17,465 nt of DNA, taken from assembly GCA_003511885.1 (NCBI GenBank), contig DOIX01000117.1:34550-52014 (forward strand), read 5' to 3'. Both the position numbers and the translations under genes were made by a program. This stretch comes from Cyanobacteria bacterium UBA11153. Lineage in GTDB: Bacteria; Cyanobacteriota; Cyanobacteriia; Cyanobacteriales; Coleofasciculaceae. The notes beneath the pieces were generated by a model. That model saw nothing but the letters and a program-made list of their open reading frames with translations. It did no database searches and had not been told where the DNA came from. The number at the start of each line of letters is the position of its first letter. The first letter of the stretch is position 1. Shown piece after piece: positions 1 through 7,153 of the stretch.

Positions 1-141
1 TTGGTTTGTTAATTTCTGCTACTTTACTTCATAAAAGCGGAAACCGCTGTAGATCTCAATATTATTTGGGATGTTGTGGAATCTGACTTACCAGATTTAA
101 AGGAGAGGATCGAGATTATTTTGCAGGAGTTTATAGAATAA
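1..141 (+). pseudogene. C-terminal fragment of a HepT-like (DUF86) toxin gene
   Basis: From base 13 an open frame runs to TAA at 139-141 and encodes about 42 residues. They contain the block DLNIIWDVVESDLPDLK followed by an amphipathic helix, which closely resembles the C-terminus of HepT/DUF86 proteins (pattern DL-x-IVW-x-x-x-x-x-DLP-x-L). HepT is the HEPN-domain RNase toxin of the MntA/HepT toxin-antitoxin pair. The same frame has a stop at 10-12, and the HEPN catalytic RxxxxxH motif would lie upstream of it, so no intact HepT can be read here. A Leu-His pair typical of the region before DLNIIW can be read one frame over, near base 28, which hints at a frameshift. Identification rests on my memory of the family pattern. 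The rest of the gene, if any, lies outside the window. Confidence 0.5.
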
Positions 142-218
142 GAGATTCTGTAATACTATAAATCTACCTGCGCTACAAGTTACTTAAACTAGTAGTATTC
201 TTTATTTAGGAGAATCTC
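142..218 (+). promoter_or_regulatory. Nested inverted repeat in leader, overlapping the RBS
   Basis: GAGATTCT at 142-149 pairs perfectly with AGAATCTC at 211-218. Inside it AATACTA at 152-158 pairs with TAGTATT at 193-199. The right arm overlaps the Shine-Dalgarno AGGAG (208-212) of the small gene starting at 222. It could be a terminator for the HepT fragment, a ribosome-site-masking hairpin, or a decayed element end. The sequence alone cannot decide between these. Confidence 0.35.
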
Positions 219-221
219 AAA

Positions 222-416
222 ATGAGTAAAGCACAAGCAAAGTGGAGTGCTGATGGTAGTGTTATTCCTTCTATAAATCCTCATACCAAAGCCAAACATT
301 TAATTATTGAAAAATATATTGAAGAAGCCCACCAGAGGTATCGCAAGGAAAGAAAGTCCAAAAAACTCAACCCCAGCGCCTCAACCGTCCAAAGTCCGTT
401 CCTGACTTCTAGCTGA
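222..416 (+). CDS. 64-aa protein resembling the N-terminus of TcmP, likely truncated
   Basis: A good Shine-Dalgarno (AGGAG, 208-212) sits nine bases before this ATG, so translation is plausible. Residues 8-35 read as a W-x-x-DGS-x-IP opening followed by PHTKAKHLIIEKYIEE. That matches the opening of three-Cys-motif partner (TcmP) proteins, which begin with a W-x-x-DG/PHT-x-AKH-x-I-x-x-Y pattern and are normally several hundred residues long. After residue 36 the similarity stops and a short lysine-, serine- and proline-rich tail runs to TGA at 414-416. I infer a truncated remnant whose original 3' part was lost to rearrangement, between a HepT fragment and an intact toxin-antitoxin pair. It could instead be an independent small basic protein. 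No partner gene with a three-Cys motif is visible. Confidence 0.45.
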   Translation: MSKAQAKWSADGSVIPSINPHTKAKHLIIEKYIEEAHQRYRKERKSKKLNPSASTVQSPFLTSS

Positions 417-461
417 TGCCGATTTTAGCTGCGTGCCTTCCAGTCCTGCTTATGTGTGGAC

Positions 462-491
462 ATTGTACACCAAAAAAGGTATACTATTAAT
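462..491 (+). promoter_or_regulatory. Candidate promoter/operator of the tacAT pair
   Basis: Two 10-base arms (462-471 and 478-487) separated by an A6 spacer form an inverted repeat with 8 of 10 positions paired; the inner cores are GTACACC and GGTATAC. The repeat overlaps plausible -35 (TTGTAC, 463-468) and -10 (TATTAA, 485-490) hexamers with a 16-base spacer. The antitoxin ATG lies 24 bases downstream. RHH antitoxins of this class bind palindromes over their own promoter, so this is the natural autoregulatory operator. That role is inferred, not shown. Confidence 0.45.
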
Positions 492-514
492 TAATCCTTT
501 ACTCAAAACTATCA

Positions 515-799
515 ATGTCAAAAACCTCTAAGCTAAAAGACAGCCGAATTGATTTAAGAGTCACACAGGAACAAAAAGAATTATTAGAACGTGCTGCGAG
601 TCTCAAAGGAGTCTCTTTGAGTGCATACACTCTTTTTTATGTTTTGCCAGCCGCCAAACAGGAAGTAGATAGCTATGAAAGGCTAATATTGTCAAATCGC
701 GATCGCGATTTGTTTATGTCAGTCATGGAAAATCCACCTCAACTCCAGGGAAAGCTGAAATCTGCTATTAGGAAGTATAGAGACAAGTATGGAGACTGA
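515..799 (+). CDS. tacA: TacA-type antitoxin (DUF1778, ribbon-helix-helix)
   Basis: This is the antitoxin of a type II toxin-antitoxin pair: it binds and neutralises the neighbouring GNAT toxin and represses the operon. Residues 10-40 (RIDLRVTQEQKELLERAA, then a GVSLSAY turn) form the ribbon-helix-helix DNA-binding part. Residues 57-88 carry the family's toxin-binding tail, L-x-LS-x-x-DRDLF-x-x-x-x-ENPP with a helix after it. Its 94 residues match the usual DUF1778 length. There is no clear Shine-Dalgarno before the ATG, which lies only about 25 bases from the predicted -10, so the leader is short. The stop overlaps the toxin start by 11 bases, typical of translational coupling. Nothing looks broken. 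Family assignment is firm; the operator is a separate, weaker inference. Confidence 0.88.
   Translation: MSKTSKLKDSRIDLRVTQEQKELLERAASLKGVSLSAYTLFYVLPAAKQEVDSYERLILSNRDRDLFMSVMENPPQLQGKLKSAIRKYRDKYGD
693..712. repeat. 20-bp perfect palindrome centred on a HIP1 octamer
   Basis: CAAATCGCGATCGCGATTTG is self-complementary over all 20 bases, with the cyanobacterial HIP1 octamer GCGATCGC at its centre (699-706). It lies in the tacA reading frame, encoding part of SNRDRDLF. HIP1 sites are normally just the octamer plus variable flanks. Confidence 0.8.
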
Positions 800-1310
800 T
801 GGGGAAGTAACATGGAATTTTCTCCCGATTGATAAGAAGTATCAACGAGATGAATTTGATTGCGGTTATTCTGTACTCAATGAGTATTTGAAGAAATATG
901 CTAGGCAAAATCATAATAAAGGAATTGCTAAAACCTTTGTCGCTATTGCTGCATCAGGTGGATTGAAAATTGATGGTTATTACACAGTTAACTCCAGCGT
1001 TATTGAGTACGAGTCTCTCCCAGATTCTTACCAAAGAAAAATGCCAGCATATCCAATTCCAGCAGTCCTGATTGGTAAACTGGCTGTGGATAATAGAGTT
1101 AAAGGACAAGGTTTGGGGAGAGAATTATTAGTCAATGCACTAACTCGTGCTGTTCGTGCGGCTCAAGAAATTGGCATATTTGCTGTCAGAGTAGATGCGA
1201 TAGATTTTCAGGCAAAGGAATTTTATCTTAAACATGAGTTTATCCCTTTTCAGGATAAAGAACTATCACTATTTCTGCCAATGGAAACAATACTTAGAGA
1301 GTTTAGTTGA
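789..1310 (+). CDS. tacT: TacT-type GNAT acetyltransferase toxin
   Basis: This is the toxin partner of the upstream DUF1778 antitoxin. TacT-family toxins use acetyl-CoA to acetylate the amino acid on charged tRNAs and so stop translation. The 173 residues show the family landmarks: an N-terminal FDCG...LNEYL helix block (23-34), a central beta-strand leading to GKLAVDNRVKGQGLGRELL with the acetyl-CoA pyrophosphate-binding signature R103-V-K-G-Q-G-L-G110, and a late FYLKHEF segment whose Tyr146 sits where TacT toxins keep their catalytic tyrosine. The usual Gly before the final Phe of that segment is Glu150 here. The start at 789 overlaps the antitoxin stop by 11 bases. The gene appears intact. 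Its tRNA target cannot be predicted from sequence. Confidence 0.88.
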   Translation: METDGEVTWNFLPIDKKYQRDEFDCGYSVLNEYLKKYARQNHNKGIAKTFVAIAASGGLKIDGYYTVNSSVIEYESLPDSYQRKMPAYPIPAVLIGKLAVDNRVKGQGLGRELLVNALTRAVRAAQEIGIFAVRVDAIDFQAKEFYLKHEFIPFQDKELSLFLPMETILREFS

Positions 1311-1344
1311 AGGGATAAGTGGATGATGATATGGCGGTAGAAGA

Positions 1345-1356
1345 AGTAATATTACT
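1345..1356. terminator. Short palindrome between convergent genes, weak terminator candidate
   Basis: AGTAATATTACT is a perfect 12-base palindrome in the 54-base gap between the converging tacT and Uma2 genes. It is A/T-rich with no loop-plus-T-tail architecture, so its role as a terminator for either strand is only suggested by position. Confidence 0.2.
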
Positions 1357-1364
1357 ACTTTAGC

Positions 1365-1973
1365 CTACCAAATCTTACTCAAATCCAATACAAATCCTGG
1401 TAAGACCGGATCTCCACTAACTGTAGCCGGATTCTTCAAACATTCCACACCAACTCCAGGACGATAAATATAAACATCCCGATTTTTTCGGTCAATTAAA
1501 AAACCTAAACTTGCTCCATTCTCAATATATTCTTTCATCTTCGTTTTCAGAGGTGCTAAATTATCAGAATCCGAGCGGAATTCTACCACAAAATCCGGAC
1601 AAATTGGCGCAAACTTTTTTTGTTGTTCCGGAGTTAAACTATTCCATCTTTTTGATTTAATCCAAGCGGCATCGGGTGAACGTTCTGCACCATTTGGCAG
1701 TGTGAAACCCGATGATGAATCAAAGCCAATTCCTGTGCCATCTCTTTCTGCCCAATTTCCTAATTGTACAGTCAATTTAGCATTCCGATTCCCTGTTTCT
1801 GAATCGGTGGGTGACATAATTAATAATTCTCCTGTAGCGGTGCGTTCAATTCTTAAGTCCCGATTAATTTGACAGAATTCAAAAAATTGCTCGTCTGTTA
1901 GATTAATTATCGGTTCCAAACGCAATACTAAAGGATAATTTCCTACTTGATGCGTTAGTTGGGTTGTCGTCAT
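1365..1973 (-). CDS. Uma2-family (DUF820) predicted PD-(D/E)XK endonuclease
   Basis: This belongs to the Uma2/DUF820 family, a restriction-endonuclease-like fold expanded in cyanobacteria; the cellular role of most members is unknown. The 202-residue length is typical. Visible signatures are L50-L-I-M-S-P55, the SPDA motif with metal-binding Asp101, CPDFVVEF with Glu131 as the second acidic residue, and Lys145 in the KTKMKEYIENGA helix, followed by the usual LGFLIDRKNRDVYIYRPG strand pair and a terminal PGFVLDLSKIW. Phe132 stands where most relatives have Leu or Ile. On the minus strand AGGA lies about nine bases before the ATG. It is monocistronic and convergent with the TacAT pair. Uma2 genes often occur scattered and in transposon-rich regions, so presence beside a defence-like gene need not mean joint function. 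Confidence 0.88.
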   Translation of the reverse strand: MTTTQLTHQVGNYPLVLRLEPIINLTDEQFFEFCQINRDLRIERTATGELLIMSPTDSETGNRNAKLTVQLGNWAERDGTGIGFDSSSGFTLPNGAERSPDAAWIKSKRWNSLTPEQQKKFAPICPDFVVEFRSDSDNLAPLKTKMKEYIENGASLGFLIDRKNRDVYIYRPGVGVECLKNPATVSGDPVLPGFVLDLSKIW

Positions 1974-2195
1974 AGTAAAAGTCCTAGGCTAGTAAATTGT
2001 ATAGATAGCTAAATTTTAATATGGAAATTGTGGGAGTGAGGAGTAGCGATCGCGGATCTGGATAAGGACGGGATATAATAAATAGCCTCCCGATCAACCA
2101 TCCAATATCTAAATGTGTAAATACACGACTTGTGCGGCTCTATAACTCATGCTAAGATAGCACAAGATTGACCAATCTGCCACTCCATCACCACC
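1974..2195 (+). promoter_or_regulatory. Divergent intergenic region with bracketed candidate promoter
   Basis: This gap separates the divergent Uma2 and helicase genes. A HIP1 octamer lies at 2046-2053. GTGTA-AA-TACAC (2115-2126) is a short palindrome. Immediately after it, CTTGTGC (2129-2135) and GCACAAG (2160-2166) form a perfect inverted repeat that brackets a weak promoter: TTGTGC (2130-2135), a 17-base spacer, then TAAGAT (2153-2158). A transcript starting near 2165 would have a leader of about 30 bases. The bracketing palindrome looks like an operator, but no cognate regulator is visible in the window. Confidence 0.35.
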
Positions 2196-5100
2196 TTGAA
2201 AAAACTTACTCATCTTCCCAATTTATCTAATTGGCTGGCGAACACAACCCAGAAATCTAGGGATAAGAAATACTACCACCGTCAGTTAACAGAAAATTTA
2301 GCTATCCGAACAGCCATACTCCAAGAGCTTCAACAGCTTGTCCATCAGGCTCATGAGGATGCAAGGCAAAATTTAAGAAATCTTTCAGGAATTGATCAAT
2401 CCTTGGATTTCCTTCAGGAAAAAGAAACACTAGGCATAGAGACTACGATCTTTGATAATTTTCCTCGTTATTTAGAACTGAAAACCTTAAAAGGTTACTT
2501 TGGGGAAATCATGGCGGCGGTAGTTGCAGAACACTTTAACCCGCTTGATGAAGATTGGCAAGTTTTTGCGTTCCCTTTTCGGTTACACCAGACGGCTTAT
2601 CATGCACTGGAAAAAGTCAGACAAGAAGGAGGTGCTGCCTCTACCATTATTGGTCGGCTTGGTGACGATATGTTGGCATTCCATTGCAATGACCAAGGAA
2701 AAATCATCCGTGTTCTATTTTGTGAGGCAAAATGTACTGCTCGTCATGACATTAATTTGATTGCAGAGGCTCATCAGAAATCAAGTGACAGCAAAAAAAT
2801 TCCCGTTGACTGCTTATCACTGATTAATATTCTTAAAGATTATGCAATCTCAGGCTCAGATGAAGAAAAATGGATACATGCGCTTCGTAAACTATATTTT
2901 TCCAATAACAACCCCACTCATGAACGGTGCGATCTTGTTTTATACATCTGCGGTTTACCACCAGTTAAAGCAAGCACAATAATAATTCCAACTGACACTC
3001 CTCATAAAGATTACACAGCTCAACGGCGATTGGAAGCTGTTGAAATTCATCTGCATGATGTGAATGGGCTAGTTGAGGAAGCCTATCAAGTTTTGACTCA
3101 ACCCATTGTATCTACTCTCAGTGAAACAGAGTTATCAAATATATGGGATAAAGTCATTTTTCATATTCCTACACAACATCAAGAATTCATTAAAGGAAAC
3201 TGTCGATTATTAGTTTTTGATAGCAATACTGCTGTTATTAGTGTAAATCTCTTGCAAAACTTTAGAGATGTACAACGAAAAACTTCTATTATTCAAAAGG
3301 CTTTTGAAGATTCTGGCAATTTTACGAGTAGCGAAGCACAGAAAAAAATTGACGTAAGACTTAAAGTTGAATATACAAGGGCATCTATTGACGAGGAGGA
3401 TCAGATGCCAGTTGAAAGACATACGATCCAACCTGATGAAGAAACTGTCGCTCTGGCATCACAATTAGTTGAGTCCTTAGTAGGTGATGGATTACCTCCT
3501 ACCTTAGCCCGACTCTACAGCCACCATACAAGACTCCGGGAGAACCAACCAGGTTTAACGAGTTGGAGCCAAGCCGAAGCTAACAGTCGTCTTGAAGATG
3601 TAATGAAGCTTATAGAAGCCGCATCTATCCAAAGACAAGCTGATGATAATAATTGGAAAAAAACTGTACTGCGGGCTGGGGAGATTTTAGAATGGTTGCC
3701 AATTAGCGATATTGATAGTGATGAAATATCCACACGCTTGCTTTCCGCTGCTTGCTATCAATTAGCAGGCTACCCTGCAAGAGCATTAGGTCTTTTACGA
3801 GAGGAAAGGAGCCTCAATGACGAATCTGGAATTCTCATTGCTTTGCTAAAAGCAGACTTTGTTGGACTTGGGCAGCAAATAAGCAAATATTGGTCGCGAA
3901 CAATATCAGAAATACAAGATTCTTCCCCGTCAGATATTCAAGATCCTCGCCCAATAGAGACGATGATTGTTAAGGAAACAGTCAGTGCGCTAGGTGTTCT
4001 GTCTGCCACCATGAGATGGGGAAGCGACTCGCGAATTCAGAAAGCTCTTGATAAGCTTGCTGCTGTCAGCAAGGTTGTCCTTCATGGACGAAATTCTTAT
4101 TCTTGGATTCTATCTAAGTTATGCGCCGAGGTTGCTGCTACTTACGTGGAAAACAGTATGCGACAGCATCTCGATATTTTGCTTCAGGATATGAATTCAG
4201 ACGGAAGAAGCATCTTTGAACGCTACTTACGCCAAGGTTTTTGCTCAGGAAAATCTATGGCATGGCCATCTCAAATTAGTGGAATTCAAGCTCTGTCAAC
4301 ACAAGAATCTTTTGCACTTTGCACGCCTACAGCATCGGGCAAAACGACAGTTGCAGAGCTAGCTATCCTGCAAAGCCTCTTCCCAACCAATGGAAGTGCA
4401 GAACAGCCTTCTTTGCAGGCTCCCTTAGTGATTTATCTAGTCCCTTCGCGTGCCTTAGCAACAGAAGTAGAAGCCAAACTATCGCGTGTTTTGAGGCAAT
4501 CGACACTTCCTCATCAACAGATAACTGTAACAGGTTTGTATGGTGGCACAGACTGGGGACCGACAGATGCTTGGTTAACCGCTGATGAAAAAACTGTTCT
4601 AATCTGTACTTATGAGAAAGCAGAAGCCTTGATGAAATTTATTGGTAGCTTCTTTCTGCCCAGAACCACATTAATTGTTGTGGATGAAGCTCATGCTGTT
4701 CAGTTTACTGAAACAAAAGAGTCATTACAGAAATCTGAAAATCGCTCGTTGAGATTAGAATCTCTAGGAGCTAGATTATTCAGCTATTTAAGAGAAGATC
4801 GCTGTCGTATTATTGCTCTATCTGCTGTGGCTGCGCGTGCAGAAAGCACAATTGCTAGATGGATAACTCGTCAAGACAACGCCACCCCTATTACAACCTT
4901 TTATAAAAGCACTCGACAACTCATTGGACGATTGGAATGTCTGTCTGGGCGAAGATTTGAAATTCGTTATGATTTGCTAGATAATTCTTCTTTAGAGTTT
5001 TCTAGAACAGAAAGAGAAGATAGCCCATATATTCCAAATCCTTTTCCTCCACATCCTACAGCCTCAAGCTTTGAACGGCAAAAATTTACAAAAAAAGTTC

Positions 5101-7031
5101 GCCCTTATGTTTTTTGGGCGGCAATGCACCTGGCGGCTCCCGACGACAGAGGGCAACAAAGAGCCGTTCTCATTTCTATCAGTCAGGGTATTAGCGGTTA
5201 TGCTAATGATTTTCTAGAACTGCTCAATAAAACTTGGTCTAGTGTCTCTCAACGCCCTGTTTTCTTTGAAGAGCCATCCGATGATAGAAAAAAGTCAATC
5301 TGGGAGAAATGCTTGCTATCATGTGAGGATTATTACACGACTAATTCTCGCGAATATAAGTTGTTGACCAAAGGAGTTGTTGTACATCACGGAAAAATGC
5401 CGGGATTAATGGCGCGGCTACTAGTCGAAGTTATTGAAGAAAAAATTGTCCATCTCGTTATGGCAACTTCTACTCTCTCTGAAGGAGTAAATTTGCCATT
5501 TGAAACAGTCTTAATCCCCAATTTACAACGCTGGGGAGTCAATGAGAATTCTCAAATCAATTTTAGCCCTAGCGAATTTAAAAATCTTGTTGGACGCGCT
5601 GGGAGACCAGGTTTTGGGACAGAAGGTCGCAGCCTAGTATTTCTTCCAGAGCAACCTACGGATGAAGCAGAAAGAAAAATCCGCAATCTATACTTTTCAC
5701 TGATCAGAAATTTACAAGATCGGCAAACCGATACGGATGGTGGCGCAATTAGTCCACTTGCTACGCTAATAACCCATTTACGAGATAAATGGCGGGAGTT
5801 GGTACAAAATGGAAGCGATGCTGATTTCCTAATATGGTTGGAACAAACAGCCCCTATCACGACACAACCAAACAATCAATCTGAAGAGGGGGCAATTGAA
5901 AGCCTAGATTCTTTGGATACTGTTCTGCTTGCTGCGATTGTTGAGATCGAACAAATTGCTGCACGAGAAATGGAACCCAATGAATTAGAAGCAGAACTAC
6001 GCAGACTATGGCAGCGAACCTATGCTTACTACGCCAGTCAAAATCAAGCCAAATTGCAAGAGTTTTTTGTCCATCGAGGAAAAGCATTAAAATCAACAAT
6101 CTACCCAGATTATAGTGACCGAAAGCGCTTATACAAAACCAGTTTGCCCCCTCGATCTGGAAATCAGCTTCTATCACTTTACCGTAGAATCAGAGACCAT
6201 CTGGAGACAGGTGAAGACTATCAGTCTCGTCAAGAAGAGCAACAGTTTGCCTATATTCGGGATGCTATTCAACTGATTGGGGAAGTGAATACATTTAGCA
6301 TTGATGACCTAAAAGGCAGAGGCAGGGGAGCAGCAACCAGTTGGGAACATATTCTACACTGGTGGCTGTGCCATCAACGTTCATCTCACCAACCGCGAGA
6401 AACACAAGTTTCTGATTGGCATAACTTCGTTAGCAAAAACTTTTCTTATCGATTTAATTGGGGACTTGGGAGCGTCGTAGCTTTGGCTATTGATGAAGCT
6501 TGTGGTGAAATGACTTTTGAACCATCTTCTTTGGAAAACTGGCCTATAATTGGGCTACCGTGGATTGTATTCTGGATGAAGGAACTGATTGTTTGGGGAA
6601 CTTTAGATCCTGTTGCTGCATATCTATTAGCCAGGATTGATGGTGTTACAACTCGAAAACAGGCTGAGGAGTTATCACAAGGCTACTATCAATCTGTCAG
6701 TAATCTGGAGCCTAACGATCGACTTAGCGCCATAACTATCAGAAATTGGGCACAGCAAGCATTTGCTAAAATTGAGCTACCACCTATTCAACTGCGACCA
6801 AGCAAACAGATTCCTGTTAATTTGCTTCGAGATTTTAGTAAGTCATCTGAGCAAACATGGCGGGTTATTCCAGTGGAAATCAAAGACGAAATCCATTGGC
6901 TCGATCCAGCAGGGTTCCCACTAGCATCTTGCCCAAAACCGGAAAACTGGCAGGAAAAATATTTAGATAGGTTTGACTTTAAACTCAATTCAATCTCACA
7001 AATTATTACTTCAACTTATTATCTAGATTGA
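2196..7031 (+). CDS. Fused HamA-like nuclease and Ski2-like DEAH helicase (Hachiman-like single protein)
   Basis: This is a 1611-residue multidomain protein. Residues 93-300 resemble HamA/DUF1837, a PD-(D/E)XK nuclease: GYFGEIMAA (Glu104), GRLGDDMLAFH (Asp157/158) and FCEAKC (Glu177, Lys179). Residues 311-393 resemble the C-terminal domain of cyanobacterial DnaX/tau. Residues 435-690 are helical. The helicase follows: Walker A PTASGKTT (711-718), DEAH (830-833), SAV in motif III (876-878), motif V ATSTLSEGVNLP (1090-1101) and motif VI NLVGRAGRPG (1130-1139), the last typical of Ski2/HamB helicases. Residues 1190-1611 are unrecognised. In Hachiman, HamA nuclease and HamB helicase are separate proteins that act together on DNA; I infer the same coupling here in one chain. 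The TTG start is chosen because the frame is open only from 2172 and the next Met is residue 106; no Shine-Dalgarno is visible. Catalytic residues are intact. Defence function is inference. Confidence 0.8.
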   Translation: MKKLTHLPNLSNWLANTTQKSRDKKYYHRQLTENLAIRTAILQELQQLVHQAHEDARQNLRNLSGIDQSLDFLQEKETLGIETTIFDNFPRYLELKTLKGYFGEIMAAVVAEHFNPLDEDWQVFAFPFRLHQTAYHALEKVRQEGGAASTIIGRLGDDMLAFHCNDQGKIIRVLFCEAKCTARHDINLIAEAHQKSSDSKKIPVDCLSLINILKDYAISGSDEEKWIHALRKLYFSNNNPTHERCDLVLYICGLPPVKASTIIIPTDTPHKDYTAQRRLEAVEIHLHDVNGLVEEAYQVLTQPIVSTLSETELSNIWDKVIFHIPTQHQEFIKGNCRLLVFDSNTAVISVNLLQNFRDVQRKTSIIQKAFEDSGNFTSSEAQKKIDVRLKVEYTRASIDEEDQMPVERHTIQPDEETVALASQLVESLVGDGLPPTLARLYSHHTRLRENQPGLTSWSQAEANSRLEDVMKLIEAASIQRQADDNNWKKTVLRAGEILEWLPISDIDSDEISTRLLSAACYQLAGYPARALGLLREERSLNDESGILIALLKADFVGLGQQISKYWSRTISEIQDSSPSDIQDPRPIETMIVKETVSALGVLSATMRWGSDSRIQKALDKLAAVSKVVLHGRNSYSWILSKLCAEVAATYVENSMRQHLDILLQDMNSDGRSIFERYLRQGFCSGKSMAWPSQISGIQALSTQESFALCTPTASGKTTVAELAILQSLFPTNGSAEQPSLQAPLVIYLVPSRALATEVEAKLSRVLRQSTLPHQQITVTGLYGGTDWGPTDAWLTADEKTVLICTYEKAEALMKFIGSFFLPRTTLIVVDEAHAVQFTETKESLQKSENRSLRLESLGARLFSYLREDRCRIIALSAVAARAESTIARWITRQDNATPITTFYKSTRQLIGRLECLSGRRFEIRYDLLDNSSLEFSRTEREDSPYIPNPFPPHPTASSFERQKFTKKVRPYVFWAAMHLAAPDDRGQQRAVLISISQGISGYANDFLELLNKTWSSVSQRPVFFEEPSDDRKKSIWEKCLLSCEDYYTTNSREYKLLTKGVVVHHGKMPGLMARLLVEVIEEKIVHLVMATSTLSEGVNLPFETVLIPNLQRWGVNENSQINFSPSEFKNLVGRAGRPGFGTEGRSLVFLPEQPTDEAERKIRNLYFSLIRNLQDRQTDTDGGAISPLATLITHLRDKWRELVQNGSDADFLIWLEQTAPITTQPNNQSEEGAIESLDSLDTVLLAAIVEIEQIAAREMEPNELEAELRRLWQRTYAYYASQNQAKLQEFFVHRGKALKSTIYPDYSDRKRLYKTSLPPRSGNQLLSLYRRIRDHLETGEDYQSRQEEQQFAYIRDAIQLIGEVNTFSIDDLKGRGRGAATSWEHILHWWLCHQRSSHQPRETQVSDWHNFVSKNFSYRFNWGLGSVVALAIDEACGEMTFEPSSLENWPIIGLPWIVFWMKELIVWGTLDPVAAYLLARIDGVTTRKQAEELSQGYYQSVSNLEPNDRLSAITIRNWAQQAFAKIELPPIQLRPSKQIPVNLLRDFSKSSEQTWRVIPVEIKDEIHWLDPAGFPLASCPKPENWQEKYLDRFDFKLNSISQIITSTYYLD

Positions 7032-7153
7032 AGATATAATTGGTTTTGCCTCAGCACTACCGATGAATTTTTTGTTTCGCAGTTGATGCGACGGGAGCGC
7101 TTGGAAGTTAAAGCTTTACAGTGAGATTAGGCATAAATGTAAAAATTGTATAT
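7032..7153 (+). other. Gene-free stretch with in-frame extension after the helicase stop
   Basis: After the helicase TGA (7029-7031) the same frame stays open for 30 codons to TGA at 7122-7124, reading a plausible protein-like string (TTDEFFVSQLMRRERLEV near its end). It has no start of its own with a ribosome site. It may be a relic of a longer helicase C-terminus, a fragment of another gene, or chance. Confidence 0.3.

Noticed and set aside
5552..6177. Two minus-strand frames of about 106 codons within the helicase gene
   Set aside because: Antisense to conserved motif VI and following helicase sequence; composition typical of a shadow frame.
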